A stretch of DNA of 64,000 nt from Actinomycetospora chiangmaiensis DSM 45062 (lineage in GTDB: Bacteria > Actinomycetota > Actinomycetes > Mycobacteriales > Pseudonocardiaceae): the NCBI RefSeq assembly GCF_000379625.1, contig NZ_KB903229.1, forward strand, positions 166,247 to 230,246, given 5' to 3'. Positions 25,028 to 33,094 of this stretch are shown here, piece by piece. Made by a program: the position numbers and the translations under genes. Positions within the stretch are counted from its first letter, which is position 1. Every line of letters starts with the position of its first letter. Below the pieces are notes generated by a model. The model worked only from the letters and a program-made list of their open reading frames with translations, did no database searches and was not told the DNA's origin.

Positions 25028-25222
25028 CTAGAAGGGCGGGTCGTCGTCGTGCCGGTCCGGGGGCTGGTGCTCCTTCAGTCGTCGGCGGCGGTCGAGGTCG
25101 TGCAGGGTGGCTCGTTGCGGCTCGGTGAGGTGGCCGTGGCGGTCGGTTCTGGGTCGCCAGGGGCGTGGGGTGCGGGGTTCGCCGCGGGTGTCGGTGATGC
25201 CGTGGTCCGTCGAGTCGTCCAC
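25028..25222 (-). CDS. Small basic/charged hypothetical protein
   Basis: A 64-residue frame from a GTG at 25222 to TAG: VDDSTDHGITDTRGEPRTPRP, then HLTEPQRATLHDLDRRRRLKEHQPPDRHDDDPPF. Third codon positions are mostly G or C, which supports coding. The residues LTEPQRATLHDLDRRRRLKEH are predicted to be helical. There is no clear ribosome binding site, but it begins 13 bases after the stop of the large LuxR-type gene, so it may be translated from the same mRNA. No homologous family is recognised. Confidence 0.45.
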   Translation of the reverse strand: MDDSTDHGITDTRGEPRTPRPWRPRTDRHGHLTEPQRATLHDLDRRRRLKEHQPPDRHDDDPPF

Positions 25223-25235
25223 TCGTCGAAGACCG

Positions 25236-27854
25236 CTACCCCGGGCCGCCCACCAGCTCCCGCAACTGGGCGAACAGCTCGCCCCGGCTCGACGAACCGA
25301 GCCGCTGCCGGATGCGCGCGACATGGTGCTCGACGGTCTTGGCCGAGATGTAGAGCTGCGCACCGATCTGCTTGTGGGTGAGCCCGGCCAGCACGAGCCG
25401 CGCGACCTCGGCCTCCCGCTCCGAGAGCGCGACCTTCCCGGTGTCGCCGAGCAGCCCCGACGTCGGGATCGCCTCCGCGCCGTCGGGCGCCGGCCGTCCC
25501 GTGTCCGCCATCGAGCGGGCGCAGGCGAGCAGCGTGGCCATCACCCGGCGGTCCGGGGTACGGATGGCCGCCTCCCCGGCGAGCCGCGCGCCGTCCCAGG
25601 TCCAGCCCAGCCGGTGCAGGCCGCGGGCCGCGTGTTCCACGACGACCGGGTCCACGTCCCCGGCCAGCGCGGCCAGCCACGCCCGGGCCGCGGCGTCCAG
25701 CGCGGTGGCCAGCGGGAAGCGGTCCGCGAGGGAGGAGAGGACCTCCAGGTGCCGCTCGGCGTCGGGCACGTCCTCGGCGGTGACGGCGGCTGCGAGGCCG
25801 TACCAACTGGTCGCCACGCGCCACAGCGGCGGATCGCCCAGGTCGCACAGGAGGGCGTCGGCCGCCTCCCACGCGGACCGGATCGCGGCCCGGTCCCGCA
25901 GCCGGGCCGCCCCGACGGCGAGCTCGCCGAGCGGGAGCAGGACGAAGAGGTCGACCGGGTGTCGGACGAGTGCCTCCCGGGCCCGGCCCCACGCGGCGCG
26001 CAGGGCCGTCGAGTCACCGGTCCGTCGGGCGGCCCCCACCTCGATCGCCGCCGCCGGCAGCTCGTCGCGGGGTTCGAGCGCGAGCCGCGACCCCCGGGCG
26101 GCCGCGACCTGCTCCGTCAGCCCGGGGAGGTCCCCGCGCACCATCGCGACCCAGGCGCGCAACAGGTGGTGGCGGGGCGCCAGCGCCGGACCGCCCGGAC
26201 CGGTGTCGCACGCCCGCCGCAGCACCGAGTCGGCCACGTCGACCTCACCGGCGTGCAGGGCGACCAGGGCCGCCAGGGCCGAGGGCGAGTCGGGCAGGAG
26301 CACGCCGCCGCCGAGCGGCTCGACCAGCGACGCCGCCCGCGTCAGCTCGGACAGGGCCGTCGCGCCGGCACCGGGTTCCGGGCCCAGGGAGGTCAGGACG
26401 CCGCCCGCCGCGAGCGCGATCGCCGAGCGCACGGTGGTCGATCCGGGGCCGCTCCCGCTCGCGCGGTGGACCGACACCGCGACGTCGTGGTCGCCGGCCG
26501 CGACCAGCCCGGGGACGGCGAGGTCCTGCAGGGCGGGGACCTGCGCGAGCATCGTTGCCGCGGCGTGGCCCATGCCGCGGTGCGTCATCACGGTCGCGAC
26601 GACGGTGACCGCGCGGGCCCGTTCGCCCGGGTCCTCCCGGGTGGTGACGGGGTCGGCGAGGCGCAGGGCGGTGTCCAGGTCGCCCGAGAGCGCGGCCGCC
26701 TCGGCCCGTCGGAGCACGACCGACTCCGGCGCCGCGCCGGCGGCCACGGCGTCCGCGTACAACGCGCCCGCGAGGTGCGGGGCGGACGCGATCGCCTCGT
26801 CCCCGGCGGCGGTGAAGACCCGGGGCAGCTCGCCGCCGCGCAGGCCGGAGCCGAGCAGCCGACGGGCCGGACCCAGCACGGACGCGCCCCGGGCGAGGGC
26901 CTGCTCGGCGATCCGTCGCTCCAGGTCGAGCCGCTCGTCCGCCGCCCCCAGTCGGATCACCGTGCGCCCCGCCAGCGGGGGGACCTGCTCGGCGGGGGCG
27001 CCGAGCTCGTCGCCGGGCCCGCTCCCCGTCGGGAGGAGGAGCCCGGCGGCGCGGGCACGCTCGAGCAGGTCCTCGAGGGACGTCCGGTCGACGTCGAGGA
27101 CGTCCGCGAGCGCCGCCGGGACCCGCGGCGCGCCGACGGCGAGGGCCAGCAGCAGCCGCCGCGTCCCGACGTCGAGCCCGCCCACCTCGTGCCGGAGCAG
27201 GTCGAGCACGCCCGGGGGGACCTCCTGCGACCCGCGTTCGGCCGCCGCCGCGACCGCGCGGGGGCCGGCGTCGCGAATCTGGGTGACGAGACGGTCGACG
27301 ACGGCCGGAGAACCACCCGAGAGACGTCGGAGCGTGCCCGCCAGGCCCGGCGGGCACCGGGACCCGAGCAGCGCCGACGCCCGGTCGGCGGTCCCCTCCG
27401 GCGTCAGGGGCTCGAGCGTCACCGGGGCACGGTCCCGGCCGAGCGCGAGCCACAACGTCGACAGCGCCCGCGGGCAGGGCCACGGGCGGGCGGTGACGAC
27501 GAGCCGGACGTCGGGATCGTCGGCGACGTCGGTGAGTTCGGCGAGCGTGGCCTCGTCGAGGGTGTGCGCGTCGTCGACGAGCAGCAGCGCGTCCTCGTCG
27601 GACGGGAACGGCACGGTGTCGCCGGAGCGGATGCGCCGGGTGCTGATCCCGCGTCGTCGGGCCGAGCGGACGAGCGCCGAGATCAGGGCGCTCTTCCCCG
27701 CCCCGCCCGGCCCGACGACGGCGGCCGCGAGCGGCGCGCCGGGGTCGGCGCGGTGGGCCGCCAGCAGCGCCACCGCACCCGGCAGACCCGCGACCATCGG
27801 GTCGCGGGCCGCCTCGACCTCGTCGCCCCCCGCGGCTCGCAGCCGCCCCGCCAT
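25236..27854 (-). CDS. Large P-loop/LuxR-type regulator, IniR-like
   Basis: An 872-residue regulator. Near the N-terminus is a STAND-type ATPase with Walker A GPGGAGKS (48-55) and Walker B LLLVDDAHTLD (91-100). A long Ala/Leu-rich helical repeat section follows (about 330-790). The C-terminal LuxR helix-turn-helix reads LSEREAEVARLVLAGLTHKQ, then KTVEHHVARIRQRLG (about 805-865). Architecture and HTH resemble M. tuberculosis IniR (Rv0339c), which controls iniBAC next to it. Here it lies 2 kb beyond the dynamin genes and on the other strand. IniR identity is inference. It could be a generic LuxR/MalT-type activator. Confidence 0.83.
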   Translation of the reverse strand: MAGRLRAAGGDEVEAARDPMVAGLPGAVALLAAHRADPGAPLAAAVVGPGGAGKSALISALVRSARRRGISTRRIRSGDTVPFPSDEDALLLVDDAHTLDEATLAELTDVADDPDVRLVVTARPWPCPRALSTLWLALGRDRAPVTLEPLTPEGTADRASALLGSRCPPGLAGTLRRLSGGSPAVVDRLVTQIRDAGPRAVAAAAERGSQEVPPGVLDLLRHEVGGLDVGTRRLLLALAVGAPRVPAALADVLDVDRTSLEDLLERARAAGLLLPTGSGPGDELGAPAEQVPPLAGRTVIRLGAADERLDLERRIAEQALARGASVLGPARRLLGSGLRGGELPRVFTAAGDEAIASAPHLAGALYADAVAAGAAPESVVLRRAEAAALSGDLDTALRLADPVTTREDPGERARAVTVVATVMTHRGMGHAAATMLAQVPALQDLAVPGLVAAGDHDVAVSVHRASGSGPGSTTVRSAIALAAGGVLTSLGPEPGAGATALSELTRAASLVEPLGGGVLLPDSPSALAALVALHAGEVDVADSVLRRACDTGPGGPALAPRHHLLRAWVAMVRGDLPGLTEQVAAARGSRLALEPRDELPAAAIEVGAARRTGDSTALRAAWGRAREALVRHPVDLFVLLPLGELAVGAARLRDRAAIRSAWEAADALLCDLGDPPLWRVATSWYGLAAAVTAEDVPDAERHLEVLSSLADRFPLATALDAAARAWLAALAGDVDPVVVEHAARGLHRLGWTWDGARLAGEAAIRTPDRRVMATLLACARSMADTGRPAPDGAEAIPTSGLLGDTGKVALSEREAEVARLVLAGLTHKQIGAQLYISAKTVEHHVARIRQRLGSSSRGELFAQLRELVGGPG

Positions 27855-27931
27855 CGTCAGGTGGCCCGACGACGGGTGGCGCGACCCCGCCGCGCGCCAC
27901 TGGGGAGGACCGGGACCATGCTCCGGATTGT

Positions 27932-27955
27932 TGACGACGGAAAGTGACGACGGAA
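27932..27955. repeat. Two direct repeats upstream of the LuxR-type gene
   Basis: TGACGACGGAA occurs at 27932-27942 and 27945-27955 with a 13-base period, in the divergent region between the large regulator and lutA. It may be a tandem half-site for a regulator. Confidence 0.4.
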
Positions 27956-27970
27956 CCGATCGCCGCAGAG

Positions 27971-27997
27971 TGCAGTAGTCGGAGCCCGACTACTGCA
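27971..27997. promoter_or_regulatory. Perfect 27-bp inverted repeat, operator candidate
   Basis: TGCAGTAGTCGG (27971-27982), a three-base spacer AGC, then CCGACTACTGCA (27986-27997). The arms match completely. It lies between divergent promoters, 94 bases before the lutA start and 117 bases before the large regulator. Length and symmetry suit a dimeric regulator (for example a GntR/LutR type for lactate). A transcript hairpin is the alternative. Confidence 0.6.
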
Positions 27998-28090
27998 TTG
28001 CGGAGAGTGACGAGATCACCACGGTGTGAGCGCCGGACCGGCGAACCGGGCAGACTCGGGGACCACCACCGTCGTCGGGAAGGACCGCCC

Positions 28091-28942
28091 ATGCGGATCG
28101 CGGTCGTCGCGACGTGTCTCGGGGACGCGATATTCCCGCAGGCCCCCATCGCGACCGTGCAGCTGCTCGAACGGCTCGGGCACGACGTCGTCTTCCCGGC
28201 CGACCAGACCTGCTGCGGGCAGATGCACGTGAACACCGGCTACCTGGACACGGCGCTGCCGGTGGTGCGCCACCACGTCGAGGTGTTCCGGAAGGCCCTC
28301 GACGACGGGGTGGACGCGATCGTCGCGCCGTCCGGCTCGTGCGTGGGGTGCGTGCGCCACCAGCACGCGATGGTCGCCCGCCGGGCCGGCGACGAGGGCC
28401 TCGCGGTGGCGGCCGAGGAGGGTGCCGCCCGCACCTACGAGCTCTCCGAGCTGCTCGTCGACGTGCTCGGCGTGACCGACGTCGGCGCCTACTACCCGCA
28501 CCGCGTGACCTACCACCCGACGTGCCACTCGTTGCGGATGCTGCGGGTCGGCGACAAGCCGCTGCAGTTGCTGCGCGCGGTGCGCGGCCTGCAGCTCCAG
28601 GAGCTTCCCGACGCCGAGGTCTGCTGCGGCTTCGGCGGGACGTTCGCGGTGAAGAACGCGGAGACCTCGACGGCGATGCTCGCGGACAAGATGGCGAACG
28701 TGCTCTCGTCGAGGGCGGAGATCTGCACCGCGGGCGACTCGTCGTGCCTCATGCACATCGGCGGGGGGCTCTCGCGGCTGCGCTCGGGGGTCCGCACGGT
28801 GCACCTGGCGGAGATCCTCGCCAGCACCGACCGCGGCGACGCCACCGCGGACGTCGTGGTCGGCGGCGTCACGGGGAGCCGGTCGACGCAGCGGACGGGC
28901 GAGGCCGCCGGAGCGGCCCACGGACACGGGGTGGCGCGATGA
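28091..28942 (+). CDS. lutA: L-lactate utilisation Fe-S protein LutA
   Basis: A 283-residue protein with two cysteine-rich domains of the heterodisulfide-reductase/LutA type: PADQTCCGQMHVNTGY (about residue 36) and TYHPTCHSLR...VCCGFGGTFAVKN (about 140-195), plus a third CLMHIGGGL region. It forms the LutABC complex that oxidises L-lactate to pyruvate at the membrane. The ATG at 28091 opens MRIAVVATCLGD, the normal family start. Its stop overlaps the next start (ATGA). Confidence 0.93.
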   Translation: MRIAVVATCLGDAIFPQAPIATVQLLERLGHDVVFPADQTCCGQMHVNTGYLDTALPVVRHHVEVFRKALDDGVDAIVAPSGSCVGCVRHQHAMVARRAGDEGLAVAAEEGAARTYELSELLVDVLGVTDVGAYYPHRVTYHPTCHSLRMLRVGDKPLQLLRAVRGLQLQELPDAEVCCGFGGTFAVKNAETSTAMLADKMANVLSSRAEICTAGDSSCLMHIGGGLSRLRSGVRTVHLAEILASTDRGDATADVVVGGVTGSRSTQRTGEAAGAAHGHGVAR

Positions 28943-30450
28943 GTACCGACCTGGGACGCGCAGCGCAGCGGAGCCGGACCGTCGAACTGGGCATGCCGAC
29001 CGTCGCGGCGGACCCGCACGGGCACCTGCGCGGCATTGAGTCGTTCCCGGCGGCCGCGCACAAGGCTCTCGCCGACACCCAGCTGCGGCGCAACCTCGGC
29101 CACGCCACCCGCACGATCCGCGCGAAGCGGGCCGCCGTCGTCTCCGAGGTCGACGACTGGGAGGAGCTGCGCCGCGCCGGGGAGTCGATCAAGGCCGACA
29201 CCATGGCGCGCCTGCCCGAGCTGCTGCTACAGCTCGAGGAGCAGGTCACCGCGCGCGGGGGCACCGTGCACTGGGCGCGCGACGCCGAGGAGGCCAACCG
29301 GATCGTCGTCGACCTCGTGCGGGGCACCGGCGCCGACGAGGTCGTCAAGGTCAAGTCCATGGCCACCCAGGAGACGGGGCTCAACGAGGCCCTGGAGGCG
29401 GCAGGGGTCGCGGCGTTCGAGACCGACCTCGCCGAGCTCATCGTGCAGCTCTCGCACGACCGGCCCTCGCACTTTCTCGTCCCCGCGATCCACCGCAACC
29501 GCGCGGAGATCCGTGAGATCTTCCTGCGCGAGATGCCGGACGTGGACCCCGCGCTCACCGACGAGCCGCGCCGGCTCGCGATGGCCGCGCGGGCGCACCT
29601 GCGTCGCAAGTTCCTGACGGCGAGGGTGGGCATCTCGGGCGTCAATTTCGCCGTCGCCGAGACCGGCACGCTGTCGGTGGTGGAGTCCGAGGGCAACGGG
29701 CGGATGTGTCTGACACTGCCGGACACGCTGATCACGGTGATGGGCGTGGAGAAGGTGGTGCCGACCTGGCGCGACCTCGAGGTGTTCCTGCAGCTGCTCC
29801 CGCGGTCCTCGACCGGCGAGCGGATGAACCCCTACACCTCGACCTGGACCGGCGTGACCCCCGGCGACGGCCCGCAGACCTTCCACCTCGTGCTGCTCGA
29901 CAACGGCCGCTCGAACGTCCTCGCCTCGCCCGACGGCCGCCAGGCGCTGCACTGCATCCGCTGCTCGGCCTGCCTGAACGTCTGTCCGGTCTACGAGCGC
30001 ACCGGTGGTCACGCGTACGGCTCGATCTACCCGGGGCCGATCGGTGCCGTGCTCTCCCCGCAGCTCACCGGCATCTCCGGTCCCGACGACGTCAACGCCT
30101 CGCTGCCCTACGCCTCCTCGCTCTGCGGGGCGTGCTTCGACGCCTGCCCGGTCCGCATCGACATCCCGCACCTGCTCGTCCAGCAGCGCGCCGCGGCGGT
30201 CGCGGCACACACGCGGCCCACGGGTCAGGACCTGACGATGCAGGCCGCCGCGATCGCGATGACGACGCCGGCCCGGTTCAAGCTCGCGGAGAAGGCCCTC
30301 GGGATCGGCCGGGTCCTGGCCGGCCGGAAGGGCCGGATCACCGGGCTGCCGTGGCCGATGTCGGGGTGGACGAACGCCCGCGACCTCCCGGCGCCGCCGG
30401 CCGAGACGTTCCGGCAGTGGTGGTCGCGCACCCACGGGGAGGACGCGTGA
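28939..30450 (+). CDS. lutB: L-lactate utilisation iron-sulfur protein LutB
   Basis: A 503-residue LutB homologue. An N-terminal LUD domain (about 60-300: RAKRAAVVSEVDDWEELR, ...SMATQETGLNEALE, ...GVNFAVAETGTLSVVESEGN) is followed by two 4Fe-4S ligand sets: CIRCSACLNVCP (about 339-350) and CGACFDACPVRI (about 396-407). The C-terminal region contains ALGIGRVLAGRKGRITGLPWPMSGWTNARDLPAPP, typical of the family. It transfers electrons from lactate oxidation. Start and stop overlap both neighbours by four bases (ATGA, GTGA), so the three genes are translationally coupled. Confidence 0.94.
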   Translation: MSTDLGRAAQRSRTVELGMPTVAADPHGHLRGIESFPAAAHKALADTQLRRNLGHATRTIRAKRAAVVSEVDDWEELRRAGESIKADTMARLPELLLQLEEQVTARGGTVHWARDAEEANRIVVDLVRGTGADEVVKVKSMATQETGLNEALEAAGVAAFETDLAELIVQLSHDRPSHFLVPAIHRNRAEIREIFLREMPDVDPALTDEPRRLAMAARAHLRRKFLTARVGISGVNFAVAETGTLSVVESEGNGRMCLTLPDTLITVMGVEKVVPTWRDLEVFLQLLPRSSTGERMNPYTSTWTGVTPGDGPQTFHLVLLDNGRSNVLASPDGRQALHCIRCSACLNVCPVYERTGGHAYGSIYPGPIGAVLSPQLTGISGPDDVNASLPYASSLCGACFDACPVRIDIPHLLVQQRAAAVAAHTRPTGQDLTMQAAAIAMTTPARFKLAEKALGIGRVLAGRKGRITGLPWPMSGWTNARDLPAPPAETFRQWWSRTHGEDA

Positions 30451-31118
30451 GCGCCCGCGACTCGGGAGACGCAGCGGAGCGGAGCTCGACCCGGGAGATC
30501 GTCCTCGCCCGGCTGCGCACCGCGCGGGATGCCGGCAACCCGGCCACACCCGTCGTCGTGACCCGGGAGTTCGCGACGACGGGTCGGCTCGCCCCGGGGA
30601 GCGCGGCGGTGCTCGAACGGCTCGACGAGACGCTCACCGACTACAGGGCGACGGTGTACCGGGTCGGGTCCGAGGCCGGGGTGGCCGATGCCGTCGCCGG
30701 CGTGCTGGCGCAGGCCGGCAGCATCGTCGTGCCACCGGGGCTGCCGGGGGAGTGGCTGACCGGCTACCGCGGCGACGTCCGGCGGGACGGCCCGCCGCTG
30801 TCGGTGGACGAGCTCGACGCGGTGGACGCCGTCGTCACCGGGGCGGCCGTCGCGATCGCGGACACCGGGACGTTCGTGCTGTCGTCCGCGGCCTCCGACC
30901 AGGGGCGACGCGCCATCACGCTCGTGCCCGACCACCACGTGTGCGTCATCCACGCGGCGGACGTCGTGTGCTCGGTGCCGGAGGCGATCGCGCGCCTCGA
31001 CCCGTCGTCGCCGCTGACGTTCGTCTCCGGCCCCTCGGCGACGTCGGACATCGAGCTCGACCGGGTCGAGGGCGTGCACGGCCCGCGGCGGCTCGACGTC
31101 GTGCTGGTCGGTCCCTGA
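30447..31118 (+). CDS. lutC: L-lactate utilisation protein LutC
   Basis: A 223-residue LUD-domain protein. The GTG start overlaps the lutB stop (GTGA). It has VYRVGSEAGVADAVAGVLAQAG, then IVVPPGLPGEWL, and the core DAVVTGAAVAIADTGTFVLSSAASDQGRRAITLVPDHHVCVI (about 130-175). The DTGTFVL and PDHHVCV motifs are the LutC hallmark. It is the third subunit of the lactate oxidation complex. Beyond its stop the sequence changes to lower-GC accessory DNA. Confidence 0.92.
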   Translation: MSARDSGDAAERSSTREIVLARLRTARDAGNPATPVVVTREFATTGRLAPGSAAVLERLDETLTDYRATVYRVGSEAGVADAVAGVLAQAGSIVVPPGLPGEWLTGYRGDVRRDGPPLSVDELDAVDAVVTGAAVAIADTGTFVLSSAASDQGRRAITLVPDHHVCVIHAADVVCSVPEAIARLDPSSPLTFVSGPSATSDIELDRVEGVHGPRRLDVVLVGP

Positions 31119-31164
31119 CCGACGCGACGGAGCCGGACTCTCCCGGGACGCTCGGCGGTCGCCG

Positions 31165-31413
31165 TCAGACCCAGGAGAGCTGGAGCAGCGAGACGAGTCG
31201 ATCGCGGTCGACGACGCCGTAGACGAGTTGGGCCCGTTCGCGCTCGCCGAACCCGACCACACGTAGACCGTTCGCGTTGCTGGGGACCAAGGGCGACCCG
31301 ACGGACCAGGGTGCGAGCTCAAGGGCAGCACGCAGCTCCGCCATCCGAGGAAGGAGTTCCGCTGGCAGCGCGGCGACTGCCTCTCGTACGGCATCGTCGG
31401 CGACGACGTACAC
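31165..31413 (-). CDS. Small toxin-like partner of a DUF6247 protein
   Basis: An 82-residue protein from a GTG at 31413: VYVVADDAVREAVAALPAELLP, then LRVVGFGERERAQLVYGVVDRDRLVSLLQLSW. The end (ERAQLVYGVVDRDRLVSLLQ) has the alternating strand pattern of RelE/ParE-like toxins, but catalytic residues cannot be assigned. It starts directly after the stop of the DUF6247 gene (TAG then GTG, no gap). Two-gene order and sizes suggest a toxin-antitoxin-like module. It sits at the left edge of an accessory patch. Function is inferred, not shown. Confidence 0.65.
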   Translation of the reverse strand: MYVVADDAVREAVAALPAELLPRMAELRAALELAPWSVGSPLVPSNANGLRVVGFGERERAQLVYGVVDRDRLVSLLQLSWV

Positions 31414-31734
31414 CTACAGGCCGGCTTTGTTCAGGGTCGTCTGCCAGGGCTCGTCCTCAGGCGAGGGCTCGCCTGTGGCCAGCTCGGCCGCAGCTCGCAT
31501 AGTGCGGCGGAACGCGGCGGGGTCGGTCTCCAGGATGGCGATCCGACGGAAGTCCTCGACGACCGCGTTGACCGGCTCGAGCTCGAAGGTGCTCCGAGCG
31601 GTGTCGATCGCAGCGCGGTAGGCGTCGTCGAAGCGCTGTGCGAGCTCGGGGGAGAGCCACTCGCGAACCGTGCGCGGTGAAGCTCCCTGCAGGAGAGGGT
31701 GCGGCTCTGGCACCGGGCTCGCGACAGCGCTCAT
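31414..31734 (-). CDS. DUF6247 family protein (putative antitoxin)
   Basis: A 106-residue protein with the DUF6247 pattern: HPLLQGASPRTVREWLSPELAQRFDDAYRAAIDTARSTFELEPVNAVVEDFRRIAI, then ETDPAAFRRTMRAAAELATGE. The family is widespread in actinomycetes, usually before a small gene like the one here. A role as antitoxin is a hypothesis. It is translationally linked to the downstream small gene. The ATG at 31734 gives the usual length. No HTH or AbrB fold is recognisable. Confidence 0.75.
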   Translation of the reverse strand: MSAVASPVPEPHPLLQGASPRTVREWLSPELAQRFDDAYRAAIDTARSTFELEPVNAVVEDFRRIAILETDPAAFRRTMRAAAELATGEPSPEDEPWQTTLNKAGL

Positions 31735-32047
31735 GTGAGCACCGTAGCGGCAGCCGCCCGGCGAGCCGGCCCTTCGCGCATCATCCGAGGGGCAAGGCGC
31801 GACGATGTGCCCGCGAAGTGGCTAGGGCACGCGTCGTTGGTGGTGACGCTGACGGCGCGCACCCAGAATCGAGGACTACGAGGAGTCGACGCGCGGCATC
31901 GGCGCCCCACTCCCTCCGTAGCAAGCGCTCAGCTAGCGCGTGGCAATGCTGCTAATCGGTCCGATCACGACAATGTCATTCCGCCTCTCGCGGCTCGATA
32001 GAATCGTCGGCGGAGAGCCACGAGGGGTTGGAACGGAGAAACAGGAA
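31735..32047 (+). pseudogene. Accessory gap with tyrosine recombinase remnant
   Basis: 313 bases without an intact gene. Around 31795-31869 the plus strand reads RRDDVPAKWLGHASLVVTL, then TARTQN. This matches the C-terminal WLGHxSxxxTLxxYxH signature of phage-type integrases, but the catalytic Tyr position is changed and the rest of the gene is missing. It is a decayed integrase tail. From about 31900 to 32040 the sequence is AT-richer than its surroundings and probably carries the promoter of the next small gene (AGGAAA lies before its ATG). Confidence 0.55.
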
Positions 32048-32266
32048 ATGTCGATGATCCCGCAGGTGACGCTGAATGGTGCGCCGGTTCCGGTCGAACG
32101 CACGGCCGCGTTCACGCCGCACAAGCAGCACTACAAGACGGTGAAGAACGAGCAGGGCGAGGACGCGCCCATGCTCGACCTCGACCCGGTCGTGGCGCGG
32201 ACGGACACCCCGGCCGCGATCGAGGCACGGACCGTCCTGGCCCGGAGGTCCCGCGCCCGGCTGTAG
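32048..32266 (+). CDS. Small hypothetical protein in accessory patch
   Basis: A 72-residue protein: MSMIPQVTLNGAPVPVERT, then AFTPHKQHYKTVKNEQGEDAP and a basic end ARRSRARL. ACAGGAA precedes the ATG; a second ATG two codons later is also possible. Codon use is mixed. No family is recognised. A strong hairpin follows. It lies next to an integrase remnant and may have arrived with it. Confidence 0.5.
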   Translation: MSMIPQVTLNGAPVPVERTAAFTPHKQHYKTVKNEQGEDAPMLDLDPVVARTDTPAAIEARTVLARRSRARL

Positions 32267-32307
32267 TCCTCGTCCGGCGCCGGGTGGCCAACCGCGCCGG
32301 ACCTACT

Positions 32308-32353
32308 GACACCCCCGACTCCCCGTCACCTTCTTGCGGGGATCGGGGGTGTC
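32308..32353. terminator. Long bidirectional hairpin terminator
   Basis: GACACCCCCGA (32308-32318) pairs with TCGGGGGTGTC (32343-32353), and inside it CCCCG (32321-32325) pairs with CGGGG (32337-32341). It lies between the convergent small gene and the DUF4145 gene, so it can serve both. Confidence 0.7.
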
Positions 32354-32361
32354 GTGCGCCT

Positions 32362-33036
32362 CTAGGGCTGTTGGCCGGCGCTTCGGGTTGCGCGTCGGCT
32401 CTGCGCCTCTCGTACGCGCCCGGGACTCTCGTACACCTCGACGAGCACCTCATGCATCAGCGTGAGCACCATCTGCGCGTCCTCGTCCGTGACCGGCTCC
32501 GTGAAGTCGCCATGCGCCATGTCGTTTCCTAGGTGCCGGACCTCGTGCGCACCGTCGCGGATGTGCTCGCGGATCAGCCGCTGATTGAACATCTCGTTGA
32601 TCTTCGGTGCGATGTTGTGGACCGTGATCCCCTTGTCCTTCGCCGTCGCCTCCACAACGGAGCGCGCTAGCTGCACGGAGGCCCGCCGGTAGCCAGCATT
32701 GAGGCACGCGCGGGCTTCCTTCGCGGCGTCCGCGATCTCTTCCGGCGTGTGGTTCAGCTCTAGATTGGCGCCGCTATGAGGAAGCCACATTAGTCCGGCA
32801 GTGTTGTCCTCGATCTCTAGGGCGATCTCGAAGGTGACTGACGCGCCGTAGCCGAGAAGGTCGCGTACATCCCTCATTGAGACTCTCGCGTACCCAAGCG
32901 AAGATGCCGTGCAGTGGTCGCACTTATAGAGGCCAAATAGCTGACCAACTTCATCCTCGTCGAACGGTCCGGCCTCGACCATCTTCACTGACATGTTCGA
33001 GTGCACGCCGCACCAACCGCAGACCGCGCTAGGCAT
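32362..33036 (-). CDS. DUF4145 domain protein with N-terminal Cys-rich ribbon
   Basis: A 224-residue protein. The N-terminus has CGWCGVHSN and later YKCDHCTAS, a likely four-Cys zinc ribbon. Residues about 100-210 form DUF4145: GYRRASVQLARSVVEATAKDKGIT, LIREHIRDGAHEVRHLGNDMAHGDF, and a helical end. DUF4145 occurs beside restriction and other defence genes and as stand-alone HEPN-like proteins; the RHLGNDMAH segment resembles a HEPN-type R-x4-6-H motif. The codon bias is less GC-rich than in flanking genes, a sign of transfer. No strong ribosome binding site precedes the ATG. Function unknown. Confidence 0.75.
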   Translation of the reverse strand: MPSAVCGWCGVHSNMSVKMVEAGPFDEDEVGQLFGLYKCDHCTASSLGYARVSMRDVRDLLGYGASVTFEIALEIEDNTAGLMWLPHSGANLELNHTPEEIADAAKEARACLNAGYRRASVQLARSVVEATAKDKGITVHNIAPKINEMFNQRLIREHIRDGAHEVRHLGNDMAHGDFTEPVTDEDAQMVLTLMHEVLVEVYESPGRVREAQSRRATRSAGQQP

Positions 33037-33094
33037 GGCGAGGAGCGTACGCACGGGGTCCGACGGTCTATGACATCTCGCGGGCGCTCGCGCC

